Program-made: the position numbers and the translations under genes | The notes under the pieces: generated by a model | The model's input: only the letters and a program-made list of their open reading frames with translations | The model's database searches: none | Told to the model about the DNA's origin: nothing | Assembly (NCBI GenBank): GCA_023512835.1 | Contig: CM042092.1 | Span: 7,193,293-7,257,292, forward strand | DNA: 64,000 nucleotides | Reading direction: 5' to 3' | From: Taxillus chinensis | Taxonomy: Eukaryota; Streptophyta; Magnoliopsida; Santalales; Loranthaceae | In this document: one piece after another, positions 11,601-23,600 of the stretch | Layout of the letters: every line of letters starts with the position of its first letter | How positions within the stretch are numbered: the first letter of the stretch is position 1

Positions 11601-14600
11601 AATTCGCCACAATATATTTGCATGGTACACATCATATAACCTTCAATCTGACATGAAATCCTTGATTGTAAAACAGAAATAAATATCTGGATGCAAAACC
11701 TGTAATGAGTGCCGACATGCTTGAGTCTCAACATCCCATATGCATACAGTATTCTCTGCAGCTGTAGCTAGATACCTTCCAACTTGTGGTTGAAATCTCA
11801 ATCTATTTTGGGCAGTGCCACCCTAAACAATTTTGGAGAAAAGCATGTTAAATATTAACAATATGATAGATGAGACCAAAAAAGACAACAATACACCCAG
11901 ATAAAATGCGAAATGAACATCCAAAATTTAAACAGGAATCAACCTTAAACACGCCTGCACAGCTACCATTCTTAATGCTCCAATATCTAATTTCACCATC
12001 CCCATCACAGGAGCAGATGAGGTCTTCTTTATTTGGATGGAAGTCCAGGGACGTCACAGAGGAAGAATGTCCAATAAATGTACGAATTGAATATCCAGGC
12101 TGCATATCGGACAAATGAGATGATAAGAACAGAAGATGATAACAAAATCCTACAAAAGAATATACCAATAGATAACATACTAAATAAACCTGAAATAGCA
12201 ATAACAATAACAATCATACAGCTAACCCTAACCCTACTGTACATTGTAAAATGAAAACTATCAGTTATGTATCATACAGCTAATACTATCCCTACTAGGA
12301 AAATGTCAATTATTCATTGAAACAAATTGTTTTGCCACATCACATATCACAAGGAGATGTTCACTAGAATTGAAGTATCGGCAATTGACTGTATAACTGG
12401 GCATTCATTAACTGGAAGCAACCAGCATATTCTGCTAAACTTAAATTAGAAATTTGAAAGATGCATGTCTCACATACAACATAATTTAAAGTGCAAACAT
12501 TTTCTGCAAAAAACTGAGAACCATTTAAATAAATAAAGTAGGTGTCCAAACCAAAAAATCAATGGAAGAGAAACACAAACAAATCACACGAGAAGATTTG
12601 CTTTGCAGTTGGAAAAATAGACTGTTATCCATTAATCTAGTCGGGTATAAATCCTGTAGTAAAGCATGGGCAAACAAAAATATCAATTTCCACTACATTA
12701 TCATGCAAACAATTCATTCATCACCAAAAGATCTTGTTTTTGATTAGTCAATGCTAGATTAAGAGGGGGCACAAAATAGGCTTGAATTGTACATTACCTT
12801 GATAGCGGCGCAAACAAATAACAGTCAAAATCAAAGGAAACATTTCTTTAATAAAAAATTAGACAAGGCAAAAGCACAGCAAAGGAAAGGACAGAATTGT
12901 CACTAACAGTATCAGCTTCCCAAACTCGAACAGTTTTATCAAAAGAAGACGTTGCAAAACGTGGTATGCTTGGACTAAAACGGACATCAGTAACTAATGA
13001 TGAATGTTCTTCCAGTGACATTTTTTGCTTCAGAGAATCAGTGTACCACAACAAAGCCTGCATCACCAGACCGTCAGCACCAATAAAATTCAACTAATCA
13101 ATGTGTGAAGTTATTTCCAATGATTTTATAAATTGGCATTCACCTTTTTGTCATGGCCACCAGAGGCAAGCAGTTTTCCATCTGATGAGAAGTGACAACA
13201 GAGCACTTTGCTCGTACTTGCTCGTACAGAATTAATTTCCTTAAAGGTAAACCCTGAACTTACACAAGCCAACACCAGTTACATCACTATAATTCAACTC
13301 AAATCAGCAATTACCTACATACCAAATTGCTTCGATGCGCAGGTTAAACGGTAGCAGATCAAACAGCAGATAAATCACTATATTTCAACTCAAAATGAGA
13401 ATTACCTACTTCTAGATACCTATTCATTTCCTAGCTCAGTTAAATAGCCCATGACCATCATAGCAACATACTGAGAAACACCAGAGAATAAACCCAAAAT
13501 GCAGTATGGATCAGAATTTTCCATTATAAAGGGAACTAAAGATGTAAACGCTTGCAATATAGTGAGGAAGTTATGAAATACAAACAAATGGCTCAATTGG
13601 ATAAAAATATGTATACAGAATAGATTTAAGTTGGATAACATACAACCATCATTGCAGACCAATGCTCAAAGCAGAGAGATGACGAAGTTTTTATGATGCC
13701 AAATTTCATACACAAGTCTGTACACACAACAAACAAAAACCCAGTCATATGCCACATCCCGCTTAATTTGGGCCTCCATCTAGCTTTTAACATCTTCATT
13801 GAAAGAAATCGGACAATCATAACAAATTACTTCTCCTACAGCCCTATGTTGAAATCCTTCTGATCGTTAGTTCATCGGTAATCATAGCATAAGCTTCACA
13901 AAATGAATCTGTACGGTCAAAGCCTAGTGAGTGACATTGCATTGGGACCAGGTACAATCATCAGTAATTGTGTGTTCGTAGTGGTACTTTGTAGTTCTCT
14001 TCTTTAGGTTAGGGCTTGTTTGATTCAACCTAGTTTTATGGTTACCTTTATATATTGTTCCCTCGTGAAGCATAAGAAACCATTCACTGGGAAAAAGAGA
14101 AATTTTGGCAAGGGTGTCAAGAGCATATCTTCATATGAATGAATTGTCATTTGAAGTTTTAGATCCATGTAATCAAGAGCATTAAAGTTTATTTTGTTAA
14201 CGTCTATACTTTATGGGAATTATAATAAAATGAGCCTGCTTAAAGGATACAGGAAGATGGAAATTGAAGTGATTTATTGGAGCATTTTCAGTAAGATTTG
14301 TATTAATTAATTTTAAGTATAAATTATTTCTCATGACATAATGACAATAATCATATTTTGAGCATGGTTTCCATTGTTTGGCTAGTATCTTTGAGTTAAT
14401 GATGTGACAAGAATTTAATGGCAACACTAAGACTACGAGAAGCAAGACAATAGCGGCCAAGAGGTGCATTAGAATATAACCATCAGCATAAATTTAAAAG
14501 TAAATACGTAAGCATAACAATTTTTCATGCATAAGATTACATTTTGTATTCAATCTAATTCGTACAAGTTACAAGCAGAAAAAGGGGGAAAATAGTAACA

Positions 14601-17600
14601 ATAGCAAAACAAAAAATTAATCCCAGCACTTTGGGGATTGCTATACAAAATGAAGAAAAAGGGAGCAGCTAATTCATTTCCTCCTATGCCACTCATTCCT
14701 ATTCAAAGCAATCCCCTTCAACAATTCTCAATATAATCACTAAAGATTCCTTGAAGCGCAGCCTTACACTTGCAAAATCTCCATTGGAACTAGCTTCGTT
14801 ACATGCAAAAACCTCATCCTGTGTAGATACAAAGTTTCTTGTGATAGTTGTACACTAGTAGTACTCATGCAAAAAAATACAAATTTAGTACTCATGAACA
14901 AATATTAATTCGTAGCATATACTAAACAAATCAGAAAAGAGAACAATCAAGGTAAATGTGCAACATATTTAAATTCTCAGGAAAAAAGGAAGAAAAAAAA
15001 ATCGTGTGGCTCAATGCAGATTAAAAAGAATCAACTGCACCTTTGCCAACATCCATACAGCGACCAACTGGATCTCTAGGGTCTGTATCATCATGGGACA
15101 AGAAGGACTCAACATTATCATCGAGAGATCCATCCTCCACAAAACGATCCATGTCAGCCTGCAATTCAATATCCTTATCACCCCACTGCCAAAATTGGAA
15201 TGTGTATGAGAAAGAATGGAAGGAAAGAAAATATTCTACTAATTATAGCAGAACACAAAAAGAGTGCATTTACCAGTTGATTTGCTGGTGAGGTAAGGGG
15301 GCCAGTACCATCAGCACCAAATATCATCAATGGCCTTGAAGAACTGCTGCTGCGAGGCAGCATGGGCATAGAGATCACATCTGCTGGTGTCTGTGTTGAG
15401 GGCGTGGATGGTGCTGAACTAGGGGAAGGTCCAGCTGTATTTGCAGTTCCTGAGCTGTTGGTCGGACCTGAAGATGATACAGGCTGCTTTCTCTTTCTCC
15501 CAGTCTGATTTTTTGAAGCCTTAGAATGAATTTATAAAGATAGGGTTAGAAATCCACCCCAAGAACATTCAATGGAGGATGGAAAACTCAATGGATTAAC
15601 ATTCACAGAATACATTCTACATGTCTCAATTTTGTGACATCTTACCTTTCTCAATTTAAGTTTTTTTGCTGTATTAGAAAGGGTTGGATACCTTTTTATT
15701 CAGTATCTTAGCACTAACGTTTAAAAGAGTTAAGGGAGGGAATGCTCTAAAATGCAGATATCTTTCAATTCAGTATCTTTTGCACCACCAAAAAAATAAA
15801 TCAAGTAGGATTTGGGTAGAGACAGGATGACAGGCAAAATGACTGAAGTAAGCAGGAACCTCAACAATGCAGGAATAGAAGGTAAGAATGGTAACAAATA
15901 TGAACTCACGAAAGCAGACCTGATCATTTCCCCGAAAGCAGTTTGACATGTTACCATCCACGGGGACACCACTAGTACCCCCAATTTTTTCTTGTTGATG
16001 AAGATTGACATTTGAACTCGGTGTTTGTTGACCTGAAAGAGAATGCTGTTGTTGCTGATTGATGTTCTGTTGATGCTGCGGTTGAATTTGCGCCATTTTT
16101 AACTGGCATTGACAAAAAACTGTAGTAAGTCAAAAGGCCAATTCAAAAAAGTTAACAGAATGGATTATTAACAGAGAAAGCACACCCTGGATAGCATCTC
16201 CGCATCTCCACGAGGCAACACAGGACAACCCGCTTGCAAAGGCGAACCAACATTTGGAACTACATCTCCAACAGAATTAGCAAGACCATCTTTGCCCATA
16301 CCAATGCTCCGGCTATTGAAAAGCATTCTCAATTTTCTGTTGTTATCAATATCATTCAGAGATGGAGAGGTCAGGCTCTGTTGTGCAAGCATAAGCTGTT
16401 GCTGATGAGGCGACAGCATCTGAAGCTGATGGTAAGATTGAGCAGATGGGATATACTGTTTTTGTTGCTGAAGAATCCCGGAGCGAAGTTGTTCATACCC
16501 CTAAAAAAGAGAAACCGATAAAGCTATGGCAATTTCCATGCACAATCAAGCTATGGACAAGCGCAGAAAGCAGAACCTGAATACCATGCACAATAAAGCT
16601 ATGGCAATTTCCATATTGAAGTATATTTTAAAAACAAGAATAACAGTTGCCTAATTAACAGATATATAAATATTTATTGGTCATCAATCAAGCAACTATG
16701 CCCAAGCTTTCAATACAATGCAATGCAGGACATCTATATGAATTATAAATCAAAGATATGGGATTGATTTTCATTGTAGAGTATGAGATGTGAAAAAAAC
16801 ACAATAGGGCACGCCAAAATTGCATATTGTCAACATGACTTGATTCACACGTGATGATAAGAAAGCCCCCATCAGCTAACATTAATACCATACTCAACAA
16901 TTGGATGCCACATCCAGTCCAAGTCTAGTACTGATCGAATAATATTCCCCTTTCAGAGAATATTAGCATCCTAACCCAAAAAAGTACTATTAACTCAGTT
17001 ATTCAGCCTTATAGCGTTTCAGAGAAAATTTCTGAGCCAAATAATGACTGAGAAGTCCAAAGCACCCTTCCACCGATTCATGTAGAACGGCTTTGATTCA
17101 GTTACTCAGGTAACTGAGTAACTGCAACATTAAATTAACATTTTTTAACATCTACATATGTCCACAAGTACTTCCATTAAGGAGATACAAACTATAAAAA
17201 CATAAACATATCTATCCCATGTTTCCGACCACTTGGTTTCAGCCACAGGATTGCCTTTCAACACGGAAACTCAATCTAAAGCCATATCCTCTGCACCTCA
17301 TGTTCTTCTGGATCTTCCACTGTCACAACAATCATCATCTTGCTTGAGCCAATTTTTCTAACTAGACCGACCATTATCAGTGTTATTATAATAGAGTAAT
17401 TAGTGAGATTGTATTATTATAATAGAATAATTAGTGGGAGTGTATTATTGTAATAGAATAATTAGTGAATTGTAATATTAGGTTGCATAATTAGTTGGAA
17501 TTAGAGATATGATATAAATATGATTAATTATAATTGATATCCTAACTATATAGTATCATAGATAGATTTTTCCTTTCTGTATAAATCTATAATCATACAT

Positions 17601-20600
17601 TGTATTATGTGGTGGAAGATAGATATAAATAAAAATATTTGTTACCTTGTATCATGGTATTAGAGCCTTGAAAAAAAACAAAAACAAAAAAAATTATCGT
17701 CATCGTTTTCATTTGCTGTCTCGATGACTTATCATTCGCAACTCTGCCAACATCATCATCTTCGATGCCCACAAGGATTGAATGAGCAACACGGTGGTCC
17801 CTCCAACATTCGTGACTTTGTCAACGTTGACGTCTCATCCTTCGGCGGTAACGATTGTTTCGTGGCTCATTTGTAGCTTCTGTCGCAAAGCCCTCTGGCC
17901 AGAATCAATCATTTGTCCGGTCCTCTACTCAACGATGACCCCTATCTGTCGACATCTCTGCCCGTCGACGACCCCTATCCGATATCAACTTTGGAAGACC
18001 TTATTCTAAGTTCCACCATCTTTGCTTGCGACTTTGATGACACCTCTGCCCAACGACACACATCTCCGACCTTGATGCCTCTGCCCGACGACGCACATCT
18101 CCGACCTTGATGCCTCTACCCGACGACGAATACTCTGACTTCACTGCTTTGTCGTAGTCTGCGATCTGTCATTGTGATGTTGCCTCTCTCTGTTTAGTGT
18201 CTTCGATTGTTTTGTTCATGGTAGACTTTGTCTGGTGCTGTGTAACGACTTTTCTATCTTGATTTTGGAATTATGTATGTCAAGCCTGTATTGGATATGG
18301 TATCTGTGATGTCTAAAATCAAGGCCTAAAAAATAAACAGTTCTAATCATATAAATTGGAGCAAGACCGTTCGCCTATCTCTAAAGTATTGATAAAGATG
18401 ATCACTTCACTAATAATTCTTTTGAAGATGACTCGAAACTGGCTTCAAGAAGATACTCGTCTCTTTCTACAAATTCGAAATTCTATTGATAGCGAGGTAA
18501 TTAGCCTCATTAATCATTGTAAATTTGTTAAAGAACTAATGGATTACTTGGATTTATTATATTCTGGTACAGATAGTCTAACCCGCTTGTATGAAATTTA
18601 TAAAGCATTCTATCAAACCGACAAACAATATCAGTCTCTAACAGCCTATTTCATGTCTTTTAAGAAAACTTATAAAGAGCTCAATATGTTATTACCTTTT
18701 AGCCCTGATGTAAAGGTTCAACAACACCAACCTGAGCAAATGGCTATTCTGAGTTTCTTAGCTGGCCTTCCCTCTGACTTTAAGACCGATTAGCCAAATG
18801 TCCTCTCTGGTTCTGAGCTCTCCTATTTACATGACATTTTTAGCCAGGTACACAACACAGAAGAGCCTCCACCGAGCCAATCCAAAAGTGCTTTAGTGAG
18901 TCAAAGACATGCCTATAAGACTCGACGATCACTCCCTCATCCTACAAATCGCGAAGGAGGACCACCAAGATTTAAAGTACGACCATATAATTCTGGAGGA
19001 GTTCTATCAGAAACCATGTCATATCAAGCATGAATGTTAAAAGCTTCAAAAAACTAAAATCAAAGAGCTTCTTTAGCCCACCTTGCATCTACTTTTGATC
19101 CTTCAGAACCATCAATTCATAACTCTTCGGATGAATTTGCTAAGTTTTCCAAGTATCAAAAATCCCTAAAGCCTACATCTTCTTCTATTACTACTATTGC
19201 CAATTCAGATACTCCGAATACGTGCCTTCTTTTATCATCATCATTGATTCTAGTGCTACAGATCATATAACAGGTAATTTTAGTCTATTTTTTAGTTTCC
19301 AGTGTCAAAGCTCTACTATTATCTTAGCTGATAGGTCACAACATTACACCAACCCCTCTTTTACCTTTAACATCTGTCTTATATTTATCAACCTCTCTTT
19401 TAAATTAATTTCTATGAGTTAGCTTACTCGTCATCTTAACTATTGCATCATATTTTTCCTGATCACTGCTTATTTCAGGATCTTGTAACGAAAAAGATTA
19501 TCGGTAAAGGACATGAATCTAGGGACTTCTACCTTCTTGATACTTCATTACTTTCATCGGTTGCTTGCTCTAGTGTCACTTCACCCTTTGTGGAACATTA
19601 TAAGTTGGGTCATTCACCATTCCCATGTTTAAGAAGCTTTATCCATAGTTTAGTCATGTGTCTTTTTTAAATTGTGAGCCATATTAGTATGTTAAACATT
19701 ATTGCCTTAGTTCCAGTCCAAGAATTAATAAACATATTAATGTTTTTTTGAATTAGTTCATTCTGATGTTTGAGGTCATTGTTTCATTCCTTTTGGTGTA
19801 TTCTATATCACACCTTCTGCAGCTGTCACGGGCCCTGCTTTTCATGAAGTGTACTCCGGCGCCAACCTCTTAATTCATGTTTTGTACCTACTTTTCATCC
19901 TCAGATCCAATTCCAAATGATGAGTTAACGTGGATCTTTCATCTCTTAAATGAAATTAATCTTAACACTTTAGTACCAGCAAAGTTGTGGTGTGATAATC
20001 AAGTTACACTACATATTGCCTCAAATTCGGTGTTTCATGAGAGAAATAAACATATTAAAAATGATTGTCATTTCATCCGGAAAAAAATTTAACTTGATTA
20101 ATTTCCACAAGATATTTGAAGACCGAAGAACAATTAGGTTATATACTCACTAAAGCTCTAAACGGAATTCGAGTTGCTTATCTTTGTAACAAGTTGAACT
20201 TAATTAACATTTACGCTCTACCTTAAAGAGAGGTGTTATTGTAATAGAATAATTAGTGGATTGCAATATTTAGTTATATAATTAGGGAGAATTAAAGATA
20301 TGATATAATTAGGATTGATTATGATTGATATCCTAATTATACATAATTTATGTATAAATCTGTAATCAAACATTGTATTATGTAATAGAAGACAGATATC
20401 AGTAAAGATATTTGTTACATTGTATCAATCAAAATACCTTTCATCTTAACTTTGATCTGTGTCAAATTTTTCATCTCACTTATTTTGGAAGATTACACTT
20501 TTCAATATTGGAGACCATAATTAAATTTGAAAAAGTACAACTAAGTAGAGAAAATTATAATGTTTTTATCAGGTTAAAGGTTAAAATCAAACAAAGAAGG

Positions 20601-23600
20601 CCCGTGCAGGTCCATACTCAATTTATCTTCTCTTTTCTTTACAAAAATTTTATTATCGTTAATATTAAAATAAACTGAACAAAAAAACCTACCAGTAATA
20701 GTAAATATTAAACGAAGCAGATTTAAGTATAATGCAAGCACAGAAATGTCTTGGGTAAAAGAGAAGTTGAAATTTATGTATTCCAACTCAACGTGTTTAC
20801 AAACAGCAAGCTTAAAACAATGTTAACATATAACTATTAAATCATGAAAAGACATACAGTAAGAGGCCATCCTTTCAAAGTCAAATTGTTGCCAGCTTGG
20901 TTTGATCCTGAAATTGCATAACCTTCTTATTAGACACAATCCCATACAAAACAGATTACATAGCCTATTCAACTACAATGGAGAACTCCTAGCTTCTTGT
21001 ACATTGAGAAAAAAAATCTAAAATAAATAAACTAGAATCATTGCTAAAATAATGAAAAAGCAGAAAATCCCTAGTTACTTAACGATATGTTCTGGAAATC
21101 ATGCTAAAATCATACTAGCATCATTACTTAACGATCTGGAAAATGACATCAGTGAATCACCTAGAAAAAGTTAAAAGAAAAAAATACCAGGAATTCCCAT
21201 CAATGAGCCGTCAGGACCACCAGCACATCTGGGGTTCACCACTTGATTCATCTCTGTCTTTATGTCCTGATTCAACAAGAGTTAGAAAGGCATAATAGAT
21301 TAACAAAAGAATTACAAGGCAACAAAAAACAGATATTGTACCTGTGTAGACCCTGGGAGTTGCTGATTTCGAGCTTGAACTTGTGGGGATATACTGCCAG
21401 CTGAACCATGCAACAACTGCCTGTTCATCAGGAACTCCTCGATTAATTATTCATTAAGAATAAGACCCATAATTGTTGAACAAATCTTCACAGGTACGCA
21501 GCCATTCACAATAAGATACACCAACACAACAAATTCATGCTTGTACTCAGTAAGAGGTTAAATAAAAACCCATACTGGCATCAACCAATTAGAATTCACA
21601 CATACACACACACAAAGGGAGTCATTCCTAGAGAAAATTGGGATGAAAACCTTTTTGAGAATCATTTACTGAAAGCCTGTGGAAAAGTCCACATATGCAA
21701 CAACGTGATCATATTTCTTTAACAAGGAAAAGCAGGAGCATCCAAAAGAAGCACGTAAGAGAAAATTCTCAATGCAATTATATGCTAGATAGGAAGAGAC
21801 AAGATTCCACTTCTTGTTGAGCTAAGCAAAGTAAATGAATGCACACATAAAAGTGTTGATGGCATAGAAAATCACCCTGAAGGCTGCGTAGCTGTTGCAG
21901 CTGACTTCAGTATTGATGCATGATTTGAATCCAAAAGCTGGCCCATGTTCTCGCCAAATCTTTGCTGTAAACATATTCTAATGATATATAGAACTGCTAA
22001 GGTAGTAATGCTTTTGAGAATCCAGTGTAAAACAACCAAATACCTTCATTGCTGCATCATCCATGCTATCCCTCTGCAAGGGAAGTTTCAATTTCTCCTC
22101 ATATATCTTTGTAGCCAAAGCAGTTGCTGTTCCAGGGTTTTGTCGCAAAAGAGGGTCATTCGCACCAAGGCCATTGGGAGAGCCATTAAGGAGATGGGAT
22201 CCATCCCTCCGCTGTTGTTGCTGTTGTTGCTGCTGTTGTTGCTGCTGTTGATGTTGTTGATGCTGTTGTTGTGCTTGTCTTTGCAACAGGAGTTGATGCA
22301 TTTGAAGTTGATGCTGTTGTTGATGTTGTGGCTGCTGGGCTTGTTGTTGTTGCTGTTGCTCCCTTGCTTTAGTTAACTGAGTCTGGAATTTGAAATTCAT
22401 ATTGCCATAAGCACTCAAGGGAAACATTGAGAAAGAGTCATGCATTCATGCTATGATAAGCAACAACCTCCTATCAAAACTACAGGCTTCTTAACATTTC
22501 TCTGTGTACATGAGTGTGTTTTCATGCATGCACATGCACATGGCATGTTAGCCATAGCAGTAGCAGGGCTAGATAGGTAAAGGATTCTTCCCAGGCTCCG
22601 ACCCCCACAGTTGCACAAACTTTTAAGAATTATAGAAAGAATCAGCCTATCCCTCCATCTATATTTTTGAGCCAAGCATAACTAACTATATTCAAGTCAG
22701 CTACAACACTAATTCATCTAGCTTAATTTTCCATTAAAATATATAGATTTTTATGCAACCAACTGTGACAAGTCCTCACTGCCAGAATTTAATTGATTAG
22801 CTAGGAAGCTATTGCTTCTGAATTATGCAACCAAGGGTGCATCTTCCCTTTCAACCAGCTTCAGAAGCCCACGAAGAATATAAGATAAGGCTGCTACATA
22901 TAGCACATATAGTCTTCAAATCCATTTTACCAAAAGGAAACCAGTCATCCTTGACCTAGGGAAGATTTCTCTTTGACTATCAGATAAAACCATTTGCTGG
23001 ATAAAAATGAAGGACCCAATACATTGGGGTACCACCATACAAGAAAACCATCTCCATGTTACCAGGGGAAGGCTTTTGTATTTACATTTGAACCAATAAA
23101 TATTTTTTATGTGTTAGCTCTTTTATCCAAATTGCTGAGCCAGTGAAAGAATAAAATATCTGTGGCTCTATATATCTATCAACATTCTAAGTGTATGTCA
23201 AGATGGTACAAAGAATAATGTAATACTTAAGGGGGTATTTGATACATGCTTTCGATTTTGCATTTTGATTTCATGACTTTTAATTTTATTGGAATTAAAA
23301 TTTAAATTCTGAATTTAGAAAATAAATTCTATTTGTATGAGAGAAAATGTATTTTAAAAAGAGTTTTCTTAAACAGGATCCAACAGAAACTTTTAAAAAT
23401 GATAAACTCAAATAATAAAATGAAAGAAAAATAATAATAATAAATTAGATCTCACACAAAAATTAAGTTTAAATTTGAAAACAAAAAATAAATTAAAGAT
23501 GTTTTCAAACACAACTATTTTATTCAAATAAGGATTTAAATAAAATATTATTTTATTCAGAAGACAGACAGGAATATCAAAATAGGATTTGTTAGCCGAA

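Larger units (their letters stand above)
4236..11699 (-). other. LUG intron 16 (7.5 kb, carries copia relics A and B)
   Basis: This is the longest LUG intron. It joins the exon ending RHSLQ to the exon starting GHTKPIL. The copia relics at 4540-7690 and 9190-10614 and an unidentified coding-like relic at 10620-11640 account for most of it. The part from 7691 to 9180 is AT-rich and includes short direct repeats of a 'catttgttgccatgataatt' type near 8880-8965. Confidence 0.9.
17381..20427 (+). mobile_element. Ty1/copia LTR retrotransposon C, internally deleted
   Basis: LTRs lie at 17381-17654 and 20234-20427. A primer-binding site tggtattagagcc (from 17655) matches the usual copia initiator-tRNA-Met pattern, and a polypurine tract (aaagagagg) precedes the 3' LTR. 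The flanks atcag (17376-17380) and atcaa (20428-20432) look like a decayed 5-bp target-site duplication. Inside are gag, a protease motif ([11 protein letters not shown] near 19240), a short pre-integrase stretch and an RNase H tail. Most of integrase and reverse transcriptase is gone. The element is antisense to LUG, inside intron 8. Confidence 0.92.
16501..20857 (-). other. LUG intron 8 (4.4 kb, carries copia relic C)
   Basis: The intron joins KGWPLT to GYEQLRSG, with donor gtatgt after ACT and acceptor tttttag. About 3.05 kb of it is the copia element at 17381-20427. The remainder is AT-rich intron DNA. Confidence 0.9.

Noticed and set aside
21945..22376. 143-codon plus-strand leucine-rich frame
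   Set aside because: It is the antisense of the LUG poly-glutamine exon; leucine runs come from complemented CAG/CAA codons.
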